Source of the DNA: Lysobacter sp. A03
GTDB taxonomy: Bacteria; Pseudomonadota; Gammaproteobacteria; Xanthomonadales; Xanthomonadaceae
DNA: 64,000 bases
Reading direction: 5' to 3'
Assembly (NCBI RefSeq): GCF_000855665.1
Contig: NZ_JXSS01000027.1
Location: forward strand, 51,015-115,014
Of the stretch, positions 26,588-36,560 are shown piece by piece; position 1 is the stretch's first letter, and each line of letters opens with the position of its first letter. The notes beneath the pieces are model-generated. The model had not been told where the DNA came from and did not search any database. It saw only the letters and a list, made by a program, of their open reading frames with translations. The translations under genes were made by a program, and so were the position numbers.

Positions 26588-29500
26588 ATGGCTGCTCCGC
26601 CGCTGCGGCATCCGCCCACGCCCGGAAATAGCCGCCGGCCCGTGCGGCTGTCGCTTGTCTTGCCCGGCGCCGTGTTCCTGGTCGGTCTGGTCGCCGCCGG
26701 CGTGCTGGGAATCCGCCAGCACGACGCCAAGATCGAGGCGATGGGCGCGGCGGTTGACGCCGTTGCCGACAGTGCCGCAAGTGAGCTGCGACGACGGATG
26801 AAGCTCTACGAGTACGGCTTGCGCGGGGCGCGCGGCGCCGTACCCGGCGATGGCCGGGCGACCCCCGAAGCGCGCCAGCGCTATCGCGACTACGTCATGT
26901 CGCGCGACATCGAGGCCGAGTTCCCCGGCGCCCGTGGGTTCGCCTACGTGCAGCGCGTAACACCCGCGCGTGAAGCGGCGTTTCTCGCTGCCCAGCGCGA
27001 AGGCGGCACCCGGGATTTCACGCTTCAATCGCTGAGCCCAAACACGGGTGACCGCTTTGTCGTTACCTACATCGAGCCGCTGGAGCGCAACCATCCCGCG
27101 TTGGGACTGGACATCGCCTCCGAGCCCGCGCGGCGGGACGCGGCGCGGGCGGCAATGGCCAGCGGCCAGGCGACGCTCACCGGACCGATCAACCTGATCC
27201 AGTCGCGCGGCGAGCCCGGCTACAGCATGTTGCTGTTGTTGCCGGTGTACCGCGGCGGAGTAACGCCGCCGCCGGAGCAGCGCGCCGCGCTGGGCACCGG
27301 CTGGGTGTTTGCGCCACTGGTGACAGCGGAGTTCCTCGGCGAGAGCACCGATCGCAGCTACTCGGTGGAACTGCGCGATGTGACAGACCCCGGGTCCCCG
27401 GTCGTCTTGAACGAGTTGCCGGCGCGGGGCACGCCAGCGGCGGCCGCCTTCGACCGCCAGCGCCAGTTGCCGATGTACGGCCGGCACTGGGAGCTGGTCA
27501 TCCACCCCAGCCGGGCCCTGCTGGCACGACAGAACATCACCTCCCCGCTGACCGTCGCCACCACCACGCTGGGAGGCGCATCCCTGCTGGCGCTGATCCT
27601 GCTGCTGGGCATGTCCGCGCGCGAACGGCGTCTGCGGGTGTTCAACCGGCGCGCGCGCATGGCGGCGATCGCCGAGAGCTCTCACGACGCGATCATCGCC
27701 ACCGATGCCGACGGCCGGGTGACCGAGTGGAATGCAGCGGCGACCCAGTTGTTCGGCTACCAGTCCGAGCAGGCGCTGACCGTCGCCCTGGTCGAGCTGA
27801 TCGTGCCGTTTGAGCAGATCCGCGAGGACGCCCGGGTCATGGACTCGGCGCTGGCGGGCGAGCCGGTGGTGGCGCTGGAAACGGTTCGCCGCCACCAGGA
27901 CGGGCACCTGATCGAGGTGGAGCTGACGACCGCGCCCATCCGCAGCGCCAAGCGCGGCGTGGCCGGGGTCGCGATGACCATCCGCGACATCCGCGAGCGC
28001 AATCGCAGCGCGCGCGAAGTGCAGGAGTTGAACGCCAACCTGGAGCGCCAGGTCCAGGTCCGCACCGCGCAGCTGGAAGCCTCATCGGCATTGCGCCGCG
28101 CGGTGCTGGACAACGCCGGCTACGGCATCATCGCCACCGACCCTGACGGTGCGATCACCCTGTTCAATCCGGCTGCCGAGCAAATGCTGGGCGTGGCGGC
28201 GGAGGCCGCACTCGGCAGCAGCGTCGAGCGCTTCCACGACCCGCACGAGCTGGCGATCCGTGCGATGCATTGCGAGGCCGAACTCGGCCGGCCGGTGACA
28301 GCGGGTTTCGACGCACTCATTGCGCGTGCGCACGAGGCGCCCGAAGCCGGCGAATGGACCTACGTGGCCGCCAGCGGTCGGCGCATCCCGGCCCTGGTCA
28401 CCATCAGCGCACTGCGCCGCGATGACGGCGGCCTGCTCGGCTATCTCGGTATCGCGGTCGACCTCACCGCCCGCAAAGCACGCGAGGCCGCGCTGAAGTT
28501 CAGCGAAGCAAAGCTGCGTGGCCTGTTCGAACTGTCCCCCCTGGGCATCGTGCTGACCGACAGCAGCGGCGCGTTCGTCGAGTGCAATCCGGCCTTTCAG
28601 GACCTCGTCGGCTATCCGCTCGGGGAGCTGCGAAACCTCCACCTCAGTGCGATAACGCCGCGGGAATACGCGCCTCAGGAGAGACGCCTTCTGGCAACAC
28701 TGGAGCGTACCGGGAGTTACGGACCCTACGAGAAGCATTTCCTGCGCAAGGACGGAACCCACGTACCGGTGCGGCTCAATGGCTTGACCCTTGATATCGA
28801 TGACGAGCGCTACGCGTGGTCCATCGTCGAGGACATCACCGTGCAGCGCACCGCCGAGGCGGCGATGGTCAGTGCGGTGGCCGACGCCGAGGCGGCCAGC
28901 CGCGCCAAGAGCGACTTCCTGGCCAACATGAGCCACGAGATCCGGACCCCCATGCACGCCATCCTGGGCATGCTGAAGCTGTTGCAGCGCACGCCGCTGA
29001 ACGCGCGCCAGCGCGACTACGCCGCCAACACCGAACAGGCGGCCAGCACCCTGCTGGCGATCCTCAACGACATCCTGGACTTCTCCAAGATCGAGGCCGG
29101 CCACCAGCTGCTGGAATTGCAGGAATTCTCGCTCGACCCGCTGCTGCGCAACCTCGCTACCATCCTGGGCAGCAATGTCGGCGACAAGGACATGGAGATC
29201 GTCTACGACCTCGACCCGGCGATCCCTTCCCAGCTGATGGGCGACTCGCTGCGACTGCAGCAGGTGCTGATCAACCTGGCCGGCAATGCGGTCAAGTTCA
29301 CCCACTACGGCGAGGTCGTGGTGAGTGCGCGGGTCGCCGCACGCGACGGACAGCAGGTCAGCATCCGTTTCGAGGTCCGCGACACAGGCATCGGCATAGC
29401 CAGCGACAAGCTGGAAAGCATCTTCGAGGGCTTCACCCAGGCCGAGGCATCGACCACCCGCCGCTTCGGTGGCACCGGCCTGGGGCTGGCGATCAGTCGC

Positions 29501-31183
29501 AAACTGGTCCGCCTGATGGGCGGCGAGCTGGGCGTGGACAGCGAGCGTGGCATGGGCAGCCGCTTCCATTTTACCCTCGCCTTCCAGGTGCCGGAAGGCG
29601 CGTCGACGGGCGGAGACGGGGTCACGGCCGCCCTCCGGGCTGGCGTGCGGGAACCGATGAAGGCGCTGGTGGTGGACGACAACTACAGTGCACGCGAGTC
29701 GATCCGCGAGATGCTGCTGTCGCTGGGCTGGCAGGTGGACGTGGCCGCCGGTGGCCAGGAAGGGCTGGACAATATCGAGACCGCACGTGCGGCCGGGCAG
29801 CCGTACAGCGTGGTGTTCATCGACTGGCGGATGCCCGGTATGGACGGCTGGGAGACCAGCCAGCGCATCCGTGTCGGCCGCAGCAATGGCGCCGAGCCGC
29901 TGATCGTGATGGTCACCGCGCACGGCCGCGAGTTGCTCAGCGAGCGCAGCGCGGCGGAGACATCCGCGCTGGACGGCTTCCTGATGAAGCCGGTGACGGT
30001 GTCGATGCTGCTGGATGCGGTGGCCGGAGTGAATGCGCACGACGGGGCGGCGGGTGGAGAAGCCGCGCTGCCTGAGGTGCGCCGTCTGGACGGTATGCGG
30101 ATTCTCGTGGTCGAGGACAACCCGGCCAACCAGCAGGTGGTCGATGAACTGCTCTCGGCGGAGGGCGCGGAGGTTTCCATCGCCAGTGGCGGCGCGATCG
30201 CGCTGCAGCTGCTGGCCGGTGAGCCGACCCGCTACGACGTGGTGCTGATGGACATCCAGATGCCGGACATGGACGGCTACACCGTCACCCGGCGGATCCG
30301 CGCGATGCCGGGTTTCGAGGCCCTGCCGATCGTGGCAATGACCGCCAACGTCCAGGCGAGCGACCGCGAGGCCAGCTTTGCGGCTGGGATGAACGATCAC
30401 ATCGGCAAACCGTTCGACCTTGATGACCTGATTGCGCGCCTGCGCCACTGGACCGGCGACGTCGCGCAGGGCGCCACCAAAGGCGGCTACCAACCCGCCC
30501 TGCCGACCCCGTCATCCGCGCAGGACCTTTCGACCGGCTCCCGCAGCGAATCCCGCAACCAGGATGCGCAGGTGCTGAACGTCGCTGCGACGCTGCGTCG
30601 CTTTGCCGGTAACCAGGCGGCGCTGGACGGCAATCTGGACCGATTTTCCAGTGCGGCCCGCGGCGTGCACCTGTCGCTGCTGTCCGCGCACGCTGCGGCC
30701 GATCGCGAAGCCGTGCTGCGCCACCTGCACACGCTGTACGGCTTGGCCGGCATCGCCGGCGCGGAGCAACTGGCCTCGCTGGCGCGCGGCGTGTCGCATC
30801 GCGCGGTGGCTGGGGCAGGCAGCCCGGAGGAGCTGCCCGACGAGGCGACCCTGGCCCGGATCGGCAGCGCCATCGACGCCGTCATCGCCGAGATCGCCCG
30901 CATCCGGCCTGGCGCGGACAGCGTCACGAAAACGGAAGTCGATCTGCAGGCGCCGGCCGGGGACGGCCCGATGCCGGTTGAGGTGGAGGCGGGGCTGCGG
31001 GAATTTCGCAGGCTGCTGGAAGCCTCCAGCCTGACCGCATTGGACACCTTCACCACGCTTCGCCAGGACCTTGCGCATCATGACGCGCCCGCCGCCGCCG
31101 AGATTGATGACGCGCTCGCCCACCTGGCGTTCGCATCGGCGCTGGAGCGGGTCGACACGTTGCTGCAGAAGGACCGTCCATGA
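26588..31183 (+). CDS. CHASE-PAS hybrid sensor histidine kinase with two receivers and an HPt domain
   Basis: A 1531-residue inner-membrane phosphorelay protein. In order: helix at about residues 18-38; periplasmic CHASE domain to about 310; second helix at about 322-342; three PAS domains at about 355-465, 500-630 and 640-760; HisKA with phospho-acceptor His in NMSHEIRTP near residue 782; HATPase with [11 protein letters not shown] near 965; REC1 with IDWRMPG near 1080; REC2 with MDIQMPD near 1222; and an HPt-like domain near 1340-1440. The HPt reads HTLYG where HTLKG is usual, keeping the histidine. The start at 26588, two bases after the uvrD stop, gives the shorter cytoplasmic lead. Its stop overlaps the GGDEF gene start. 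Confidence 0.9.
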   Translation: MAAPPLRHPPTPGNSRRPVRLSLVLPGAVFLVGLVAAGVLGIRQHDAKIEAMGAAVDAVADSAASELRRRMKLYEYGLRGARGAVPGDGRATPEARQRYRDYVMSRDIEAEFPGARGFAYVQRVTPAREAAFLAAQREGGTRDFTLQSLSPNTGDRFVVTYIEPLERNHPALGLDIASEPARRDAARAAMASGQATLTGPINLIQSRGEPGYSMLLLLPVYRGGVTPPPEQRAALGTGWVFAPLVTAEFLGESTDRSYSVELRDVTDPGSPVVLNELPARGTPAAAAFDRQRQLPMYGRHWELVIHPSRALLARQNITSPLTVATTTLGGASLLALILLLGMSARERRLRVFNRRARMAAIAESSHDAIIATDADGRVTEWNAAATQLFGYQSEQALTVALVELIVPFEQIREDARVMDSALAGEPVVALETVRRHQDGHLIEVELTTAPIRSAKRGVAGVAMTIRDIRERNRSAREVQELNANLERQVQVRTAQLEASSALRRAVLDNAGYGIIATDPDGAITLFNPAAEQMLGVAAEAALGSSVERFHDPHELAIRAMHCEAELGRPVTAGFDALIARAHEAPEAGEWTYVAASGRRIPALVTISALRRDDGGLLGYLGIAVDLTARKAREAALKFSEAKLRGLFELSPLGIVLTDSSGAFVECNPAFQDLVGYPLGELRNLHLSAITPREYAPQERRLLATLERTGSYGPYEKHFLRKDGTHVPVRLNGLTLDIDDERYAWSIVEDITVQRTAEAAMVSAVADAEAASRAKSDFLANMSHEIRTPMHAILGMLKLLQRTPLNARQRDYAANTEQAASTLLAILNDILDFSKIEAGHQLLELQEFSLDPLLRNLATILGSNVGDKDMEIVYDLDPAIPSQLMGDSLRLQQVLINLAGNAVKFTHYGEVVVSARVAARDGQQVSIRFEVRDTGIGIASDKLESIFEGFTQAEASTTRRFGGTGLGLAISRKLVRLMGGELGVDSERGMGSRFHFTLAFQVPEGASTGGDGVTAALRAGVREPMKALVVDDNYSARESIREMLLSLGWQVDVAAGGQEGLDNIETARAAGQPYSVVFIDWRMPGMDGWETSQRIRVGRSNGAEPLIVMVTAHGRELLSERSAAETSALDGFLMKPVTVSMLLDAVAGVNAHDGAAGGEAALPEVRRLDGMRILVVEDNPANQQVVDELLSAEGAEVSIASGGAIALQLLAGEPTRYDVVLMDIQMPDMDGYTVTRRIRAMPGFEALPIVAMTANVQASDREASFAAGMNDHIGKPFDLDDLIARLRHWTGDVAQGATKGGYQPALPTPSSAQDLSTGSRSESRNQDAQVLNVAATLRRFAGNQAALDGNLDRFSSAARGVHLSLLSAHAAADREAVLRHLHTLYGLAGIAGAEQLASLARGVSHRAVAGAGSPEELPDEATLARIGSAIDAVIAEIARIRPGADSVTKTEVDLQAPAGDGPMPVEVEAGLREFRRLLEASSLTALDTFTTLRQDLAHHDAPAAAEIDDALAHLAFASALERVDTLLQKDRP

Positions 31184-32148
31184 CTTCAGCCGAGCAAATT
31201 TCATTGCCGCCCCAGCTGGCCCCCGGTCGGCGCGCCCGGATCCTGGTCGTGGATGACCAGCCCACCAACATCCTTACCCTGCATCGCCTGTTCGAGGATG
31301 AGCACGACATGTTCATGGCCACCGGTGGCGAGCAGGCGCTGGCGTTCTGCCGGCGCACACCGCCGGACCTGGTGCTGCTGGACGTGGTGATGCCCGAGCC
31401 CGGCGGCCTGGCGGTGTGCCGTGCCCTCGCCGCCGATCCGGCCACCCGCGACATCCCGGTGATCTTCGTCACCGGCGTCGATGACCCGGACGGCGAGGCG
31501 GCCTGTTGGGACGCAGGCGGGGTGGATTTCATCACCAAGCCGTTCAATGCCCGCACCGTCAGTCACCGCGTGCGCGCCCACCTCACGCTGAAACACCAGG
31601 CCGACCTGTTGCGACGCCTGGCATGGATCGACGGTCTGACCGGGATAGCCAACCGTCGGCATTTCGATGACTGCCTGGACGACGAATGGCGCCGCTGCGC
31701 GCGCCTCGCCTCGCCGCTGTCGCTGGTCAGTTTCGATATCGATCATTTCAAGCGCTTCAACGACAGCAAGGGCCATCTGGCCGGCGACGACGCGCTTCGC
31801 GCGGTCGCGCAGGCCGCCGCCGGGTGCGTCTCCCGCCCCGGCGATCTGGTGGCGCGCACCGGCGGCGAGGAGTTCGCTGTGCTGCTCTCGCACGTCGACG
31901 CAACCGGTGCTGCGGTCGTGGCCGAGCATATCCGCCAGGCGGTGGCTGACCTGGAGATCGCGCATCCGGCCAGTGATCTTGGTCGGCTCAGCATCAGTGT
32001 CGGCGTGGCCACCATCGTGCCCGAGCCCGGCGGTGAGCCGGAGGTGTTGCTGGCGGCCGCGGACCGGGCGTTGTATGCCGCCAAGGCGGCGGGCCGGAAC
32101 TGTGTGCGGGTCGAGCCGGTCGCCGGCGAGCCCGCGCTGACAACGTAA
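31180..32148 (+). CDS. response regulator diguanylate cyclase (REC-GGDEF)
   Basis: This 322-residue protein joins a receiver domain (about residues 15-130; phospho-acceptor Asp in LLDVVMP near 68, Lys in TKPF near 118) to a GGDEF domain (about residues 145-312). The active site reads GGEEF, a functional variant, and the inhibitory I-site RPGD sits exactly five residues before it, so product feedback is expected. It would make cyclic di-GMP on phosphorylation. Its ATG overlaps the hybrid kinase stop (31180-31183), so that kinase, through its HPt domain, is the likely phosphodonor. This coupling is inferred from the gene arrangement. Confidence 0.92.
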   Translation: MTSAEQISLPPQLAPGRRARILVVDDQPTNILTLHRLFEDEHDMFMATGGEQALAFCRRTPPDLVLLDVVMPEPGGLAVCRALAADPATRDIPVIFVTGVDDPDGEAACWDAGGVDFITKPFNARTVSHRVRAHLTLKHQADLLRRLAWIDGLTGIANRRHFDDCLDDEWRRCARLASPLSLVSFDIDHFKRFNDSKGHLAGDDALRAVAQAAAGCVSRPGDLVARTGGEEFAVLLSHVDATGAAVVAEHIRQAVADLEIAHPASDLGRLSISVGVATIVPEPGGEPEVLLAAADRALYAAKAAGRNCVRVEPVAGEPALTT

Positions 32149-32164
32149 GCGTGCGACGGGCGAG

Positions 32165-32821
32165 ATGAGTGCCGACTTCTTCGCCGCGCTGGACGCCGGG
32201 ACCCGGCTGCAGTTGGGCGGGGAGGCGTGGCTGTTGCACGGATTTGCGCTGGACAGCATCGACGATCTGCTGCCGGCATTGAAGGACGTTATCCGCGCGG
32301 CTCCGTTTCGCCACATGACCACGCCGGGCGGTTTGGCGATGTCGGTGGCAACCACCAGTTGCGGTGCGCTCGGCTGGATCAGCGACCGCCGCGGCTACCG
32401 GTATGTCCGCCGCGATCCTGACAGCGGCCACGGTTGGCCGCCGATGCCGCAGCCGATGCTGGGCATGGCGTCAAAGGCCGCCGCTGCCGCCGGTTTCCCC
32501 GACTTCCAGCCAGATGCCTGTCTGATCAACCGCTACCGCCCCGGCACCCGCCTCAGCCTGCATCAGGACCGGGACGAGGCCGACATGGCCCAACCGATCG
32601 TCTCGGTATCCCTCGGACTGCCGGCGACGTTCCTGTTCGGCGGACGGACGCGCAGTGAGCGGCCCGTGCGCGTGCCGCTGTCACATGGTGATGTGGTGGT
32701 CTGGGGCGGCGTGGATCGGCTGCGCTTCCACGGCGTGCTGCCGGTTGCCCCCGGAGTGCACCCGCAACTGGGCGAGCAGCGGATCAATCTCACCTTCCGC
32801 AAGGCCGGTGCCAGCGCTTAG
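32165..32821 (+). CDS. alkB: AlkB-type alpha-ketoglutarate dioxygenase, DNA alkylation repair
   Basis: A 218-residue Fe(II)/2-oxoglutarate dioxygenase of normal AlkB size that would remove methyl groups from 1-methyladenine and 3-methylcytosine. The iron-binding HxD is visible in LHQDRDE near residues 132-138, the distal His in RFHGVLP near residue 190, and the 2-oxoglutarate Arg in RINLTFR near residue 210. The NRYRPG segment preceding HxD is also typical. It starts 16 bases after the GGDEF gene and ends in a four-base tail-to-tail overlap with the convergent lipoprotein gene. Confidence 0.92.
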   Translation: MSADFFAALDAGTRLQLGGEAWLLHGFALDSIDDLLPALKDVIRAAPFRHMTTPGGLAMSVATTSCGALGWISDRRGYRYVRRDPDSGHGWPPMPQPMLGMASKAAAAAGFPDFQPDACLINRYRPGTRLSLHQDRDEADMAQPIVSVSLGLPATFLFGGRTRSERPVRVPLSHGDVVVWGGVDRLRFHGVLPVAPGVHPQLGEQRINLTFRKAGASA

Positions 32822-33120
32822 TTCCAGTCGAACAGCTTCCAGTAAACCTTGGCGTCCTTGGACGTCTCGTCCGGGAAACCGTCGCCATCGTCGTCCATCA
32901 GGTAATACGTCGGTCCGCGGCGGGGGGTGACCTTGACCACCTTCAGCTGGCCGTTCACCCGGTATTCCTGGATCACGTCGCCGTTGTCCTGCACGCTCTC
33001 GATCACCTCGGCATTGCGCAGGTTCGCGGTCGGGTCGTTCGGATCGGGCTGGCCACCGGCGGTACTGCAGCCCGCCAAGGCGAGGGAAAGTGCGATCAAC
33101 AGGGTCGGGACGATACGCAT
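32818..33120 (-). CDS. small DUF2782-like lipoprotein
   Basis: A 100-residue lipoprotein with a short signal ending in the lipobox LALAGC (Cys18). The mature part has the pattern EYRVNGQL, VKVTP, TYYLMDDDGDG, matching DUF2782 proteins found beside polA in gamma-proteobacteria. The ATG at 33120 follows a GGAGAG ribosome-binding site. It is divergent from polA with 155 bases between. Function is unknown; a periplasmic or outer-membrane location is inferred from the lipobox. Confidence 0.82.
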   Translation of the reverse strand: MRIVPTLLIALSLALAGCSTAGGQPDPNDPTANLRNAEVIESVQDNGDVIQEYRVNGQLKVVKVTPRRGPTYYLMDDDGDGFPDETSKDAKVYWKLFDWN

Positions 33121-33275
33121 GGCGCACTCTCCGTTGGATAAAAGGGGGGGCGGCGCAAGGCCGCGGCACGGCTCAGGATACCGCGCATGCATGTGGGCGG
33201 GACGGCAAAACTCCGCAGGTGTCCGCTACCCAGCTGGTAAGCCGCCTTCACCGGCACGGCAAGTAGAATCAACGC

Positions 33276-36077
33276 ATGAAAAGACTCGTGCTGATCGACG
33301 GTTCCAGCTACCTCTACCGCGCCTTCCACGCGCTGCCTCCGCTGACCAATGCCGACGGCGAACCGACCGGCGCGCTGCTCGGGGTGGTCAACATGTTGCG
33401 CGCCACGCTGAAGGAAAACCCGGACTACATCGCGTTTGTCATCGATGCACCCGGCAAGACCTTCCGCGACGATCTGGATCCCGAGTACAAGGCCAACCGC
33501 CCGCCGATGCCCGATGACCTGCGGCCGCAGATACAGCCGATGTGCGACATCGTGCACGCGCTGGGCATCGACATCATCCGCATCGACGGGGTCGAGGCGG
33601 ATGACGTGATCGGCACGCTCGCCGTGCAGGCGGCCGATGCCGGAATCGACGTGACCATCTCCACCAGCGACAAGGACTTCGCCCAGCTGGTGCGCAGCGG
33701 CCACGACGCCAGTGGCGAGGCGCGCGCCGGTATCTCGCTGGTCAACACCATGAGCGGCAGCCGCCTGGACAACGACGAGGCGGTGATCGAGAGGCACGGC
33801 GTGCGCGCGGACCAGATCGTCGATTACCTGGCGCTGATGGGCGACAAGATCGACAACATTCCCGGTGTCGACAAGTGCGGCCCCAAGACCGCCGCCAAGT
33901 GGTTGGCCGAGTACGGCACGCTGGACGGCGTGATCGCCAATGCCGACAGCATCAAGGGCAAGATCGGTGAGAACCTGCGCGCTGCGCTCCCCCGCCTGCC
34001 GCTCAACCGCACCCTTACCACCATCAAGCTGGACGTCGACGTCGGCCGCAGCCCGACCGAGCTGGTCCTGCGCGAGCAGCACGTGGAGGACCTGCGCGGC
34101 CTTTACGCCCGCTACGGCTTCAAGCAGGCCCTGCGTGACCTGGGCGGGGATGCCAACGATGGCCCGGGCGACGCGGCGACCGATGCCGGCAGCGTGCGCA
34201 ACACCGCCGCCGGCTACGCCCGCAACAATACGGCGGTCGCTGAGGCGCCCGATCCGGCGCTTGCCGCCCCAGGCGAGTACGAGTGCGTGGACACTCGCGA
34301 AAAGCTCGACGCCTGGATTGCCCGCTTGCAGGGCGCCGAGGAGTTCGCCTTCGACACCGAGACCGACTCGCTCGACGCGATGCGCGCCAACCTGGTCGGC
34401 CTGAGCTTCGCCGTCGAGCCCGGCCGCGCCTGCTACATCCCCGTCGGCCACGACTACCCGGGCGCACCGGCGCAGCTGGACCGCGCGGAGGTGCTCGACG
34501 CCCTGCGGCCGCTGCTGACCGACCCGGCCAAACGCAAGATCGGCCAGCACGGCAAGTACGACATGCACGTCATGCGCCGCCACGGCGTGGCGATCCGCGG
34601 CTACGCCGACGACACCATGCTGGAGAGCTTCGTCCACAACGCCACCGCCAGTCGCCACGACATGGACTCGCTGGCCCTGCGTTACCTGGGCTACGAGACC
34701 ACCAAGTACACCGACATCGCCGGCAAGGGCGCCAAGCAGATCACCTTCAACCAGGTCGCCGTGGATGACGCCGTCAACTACGGCGCCGAGGACGCCGACA
34801 TCACTCTGCGCCTGCACCGCGTCCTGTCGGCCAAGCTGGCCGAAGAGCCTGCGCTGGAGAAGGTCTACCGCGAGATCGAGATGCCGCTGGTGCCGGTGCT
34901 GGAGCGGATCGAGGCCAATGGCGTGCTGGTCGACGCCGACGAACTGCGCAGGCAGTCGGCGGACCTGGGCAAGCGCATGCTCGCCGCCCAGCAGAAGGCC
35001 ACCGAGCTGGCCGGACGCAGCTTCAACCTGGATTCGCCCAAGCAGGTCTGCGCGCTGCTGTTCGAGGAACTCAAGCTGCCGGCGATGGTGAAAACGCCCA
35101 AGGGCCAGCCATCGGCCAACGAGGAAGCGCTGGAGGCGATCGCCGACCTGCACGAGCTGCCGCGGGTGATCCTTGACTACCGCAGCCTGGCCAAGCTGCG
35201 CGGCACCTATACCGACAAGCTGCCGCAGATGATCAATCCCGACACGGGCCGACTCCACACCAGCTACCACCAGGCTGGCGCGGCGACCGGGCGGCTGGCG
35301 TCCAGTGATCCCAACCTGCAGAACATCCCCATCCGCACCGTGGACGGCCGCCACATCCGCACCGCGTTCGTCGCTCCGCCGGGCCGGCGCATCGTCGCCT
35401 GCGACTACTCGCAGATCGAGCTGCGGATCATGGCCCACCTGTCGGGTGACGAAGGCCTGCTGCGCGCGTTCGCGGCCGGTGCCGACATCCACAAGGCGAC
35501 CGCCGCGGAGGTGTTCGGGAAAACGCTGGACACCGTCAGCAGCGACGACCGCCGCGCCGCCAAGGCGATCAACTTCGGCCTGATGTACGGCATGAGCGCA
35601 TTCGGCCTGGCCAAGCAGTTGGGGGTGTCACGCGGTGATGCGCAGGACTACATCGGCCTGTACTTCGCCCGCTATCCCGGCGTGCGCGAGTTCATGGACC
35701 GCACCCGTGAGGAGGCCCGCGAGCGCGGCTATGTGGAGACCGTGTTCGGCCGGCGCCTGTATCTGGACAACATCCACGCCCGCAACCAGGGCTTGCGAGC
35801 CGGCGCCGAGCGCGCCGCGATCAACGCGCCCATGCAGGGCACCGCGGCGGACATCATCAAGCGCGCCATGATCGAGATCCACCGTTGGCTGGCCGATCAC
35901 GCCGGGCGGGCGTTGATGATCCTGCAGGTGCACGACGAGCTGGTGTTCGAGGTCGATGCCGATTTCGTCGACGCGCTGCTGGAGCAGGTGGTCGCGCGAA
36001 TGGTTGGCGCCGCGCAGTTGCGGGTGCCGCTGCTGGTGGAGAGCGGCGTGGGCGACAACTGGGATGAAGCGCATTGA
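33276..36077 (+). CDS. polA: DNA polymerase I
   Basis: The 933-residue enzyme is full length with three domains: 5'-3' exonuclease (about residues 1-290; the VEADDVIGT and STSDKD stretches are visible near 107-131), 3'-5' proofreading exonuclease (about 340-530, with the active FDTETDS acid pair near residue 357) and polymerase (about 540-933; DYSQIELR near 710 as motif A and VHDELVFEV near 886 as motif C). It fills gaps in repair and removes Okazaki primers. The region just downstream carries the sX13-like small RNA. Confidence 0.97.
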   Translation: MKRLVLIDGSSYLYRAFHALPPLTNADGEPTGALLGVVNMLRATLKENPDYIAFVIDAPGKTFRDDLDPEYKANRPPMPDDLRPQIQPMCDIVHALGIDIIRIDGVEADDVIGTLAVQAADAGIDVTISTSDKDFAQLVRSGHDASGEARAGISLVNTMSGSRLDNDEAVIERHGVRADQIVDYLALMGDKIDNIPGVDKCGPKTAAKWLAEYGTLDGVIANADSIKGKIGENLRAALPRLPLNRTLTTIKLDVDVGRSPTELVLREQHVEDLRGLYARYGFKQALRDLGGDANDGPGDAATDAGSVRNTAAGYARNNTAVAEAPDPALAAPGEYECVDTREKLDAWIARLQGAEEFAFDTETDSLDAMRANLVGLSFAVEPGRACYIPVGHDYPGAPAQLDRAEVLDALRPLLTDPAKRKIGQHGKYDMHVMRRHGVAIRGYADDTMLESFVHNATASRHDMDSLALRYLGYETTKYTDIAGKGAKQITFNQVAVDDAVNYGAEDADITLRLHRVLSAKLAEEPALEKVYREIEMPLVPVLERIEANGVLVDADELRRQSADLGKRMLAAQQKATELAGRSFNLDSPKQVCALLFEELKLPAMVKTPKGQPSANEEALEAIADLHELPRVILDYRSLAKLRGTYTDKLPQMINPDTGRLHTSYHQAGAATGRLASSDPNLQNIPIRTVDGRHIRTAFVAPPGRRIVACDYSQIELRIMAHLSGDEGLLRAFAAGADIHKATAAEVFGKTLDTVSSDDRRAAKAINFGLMYGMSAFGLAKQLGVSRGDAQDYIGLYFARYPGVREFMDRTREEARERGYVETVFGRRLYLDNIHARNQGLRAGAERAAINAPMQGTAADIIKRAMIEIHRWLADHAGRALMILQVHDELVFEVDADFVDALLEQVVARMVGAAQLRVPLLVESGVGDNWDEAH

Positions 36078-36336
36078 GGATGCACCCGCTTGCGGCGGCT
36101 GCAGGCGGAATTGGCCGAATCGGGCGGGAACTCCCCGTCGGATGCCAGATCCCGGCTTTCCTGCCGCTTAAGGAGTGGCCGCCAACCCGCTTTGGCAAAG
36201 TTCGCCGCGATTCAGCGGAATAACGCTATTTTAACGTCACGTTGGCGGACATTTCGGCAATGAATCGCTCCTGAACCTTATCGGTTTGCGGCCTCGATCT
36301 TCACGAACTGTCAATGTGGAAAGTGGTCATATGCTC
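36078..36336. promoter_or_regulatory. intergenic region after polA with a candidate sRNA promoter
   Basis: No gene is apparent in these 259 bases. Near the end lies a possible sigma70 promoter for the small RNA: CTGTCA at 36308-36313 (four of six matches to TTGACA), a 16-base spacer, and TATGCT at 36330-36335. This would start transcription at about 36341, near or slightly inside the first hairpin, so the exact start is uncertain. Confidence 0.4.
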
Positions 36337-36457
36337 GCGACAGGTGCAACGCCTGTCGCAGATCTCTCCCTCCCCTGGAGTGATCACGGAGCCAAAGCCC
36401 CTCCCCAGGCCTGGCTCCTCCAGCCCCGCCGGCCCCCCCTGCCTGCGGGGCTTTTTA
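36337..36457 (+). ncRNA. sX13: sX13-like small regulatory RNA with C-rich loops
   Basis: The stretch folds into a row of hairpins. The first is a perfect 8-base stem (gcgacagg with cctgtcgc, 36337-36359). The second pairs 36361-36369 with 36377-36385, one mismatch, around a C-rich loop ctcccct. The third pairs ggagcca (36388-36394) with tggctcc (36412-36418) around CCCCTCCCC (36398-36406). The fourth is the terminator with CCCCCCC in its loop. Xanthomonas sX13 is a roughly 115-base sRNA with three C-rich loops that bind G-rich mRNA sites, and I recall its gene lying next to polA. Position and architecture agree; the 5' end is uncertain. Confidence 0.75.
36422..36456 (+). terminator. rho-independent terminator of the sX13-like RNA
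   Basis: A perfect 8-base stem AGCCCCGC (36422-36429) and GCGGGGCT (36445-36452) encloses a 15-base C-rich loop and runs into a T tract at 36452-36456. It is the clearest intrinsic terminator in the window and defines the 3' end of the small RNA. Confidence 0.85.
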
Positions 36458-36560
36458 TTGCTCCGGTTTCAGGTTCCGCAGGGGGGCCTGGCCTCGGCGG
36501 ACCCGCGCCGATCCTGCTCAAACCTCCATTCCTGTCCGGGTTGTTGCCGTTGCGCAGTGC

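Noticed and set aside
23880..26780. Minus-strand open frame of 966 codons opposite uvrD
   Set aside because: No recognisable motif; it is the complement of a complete helicase gene.
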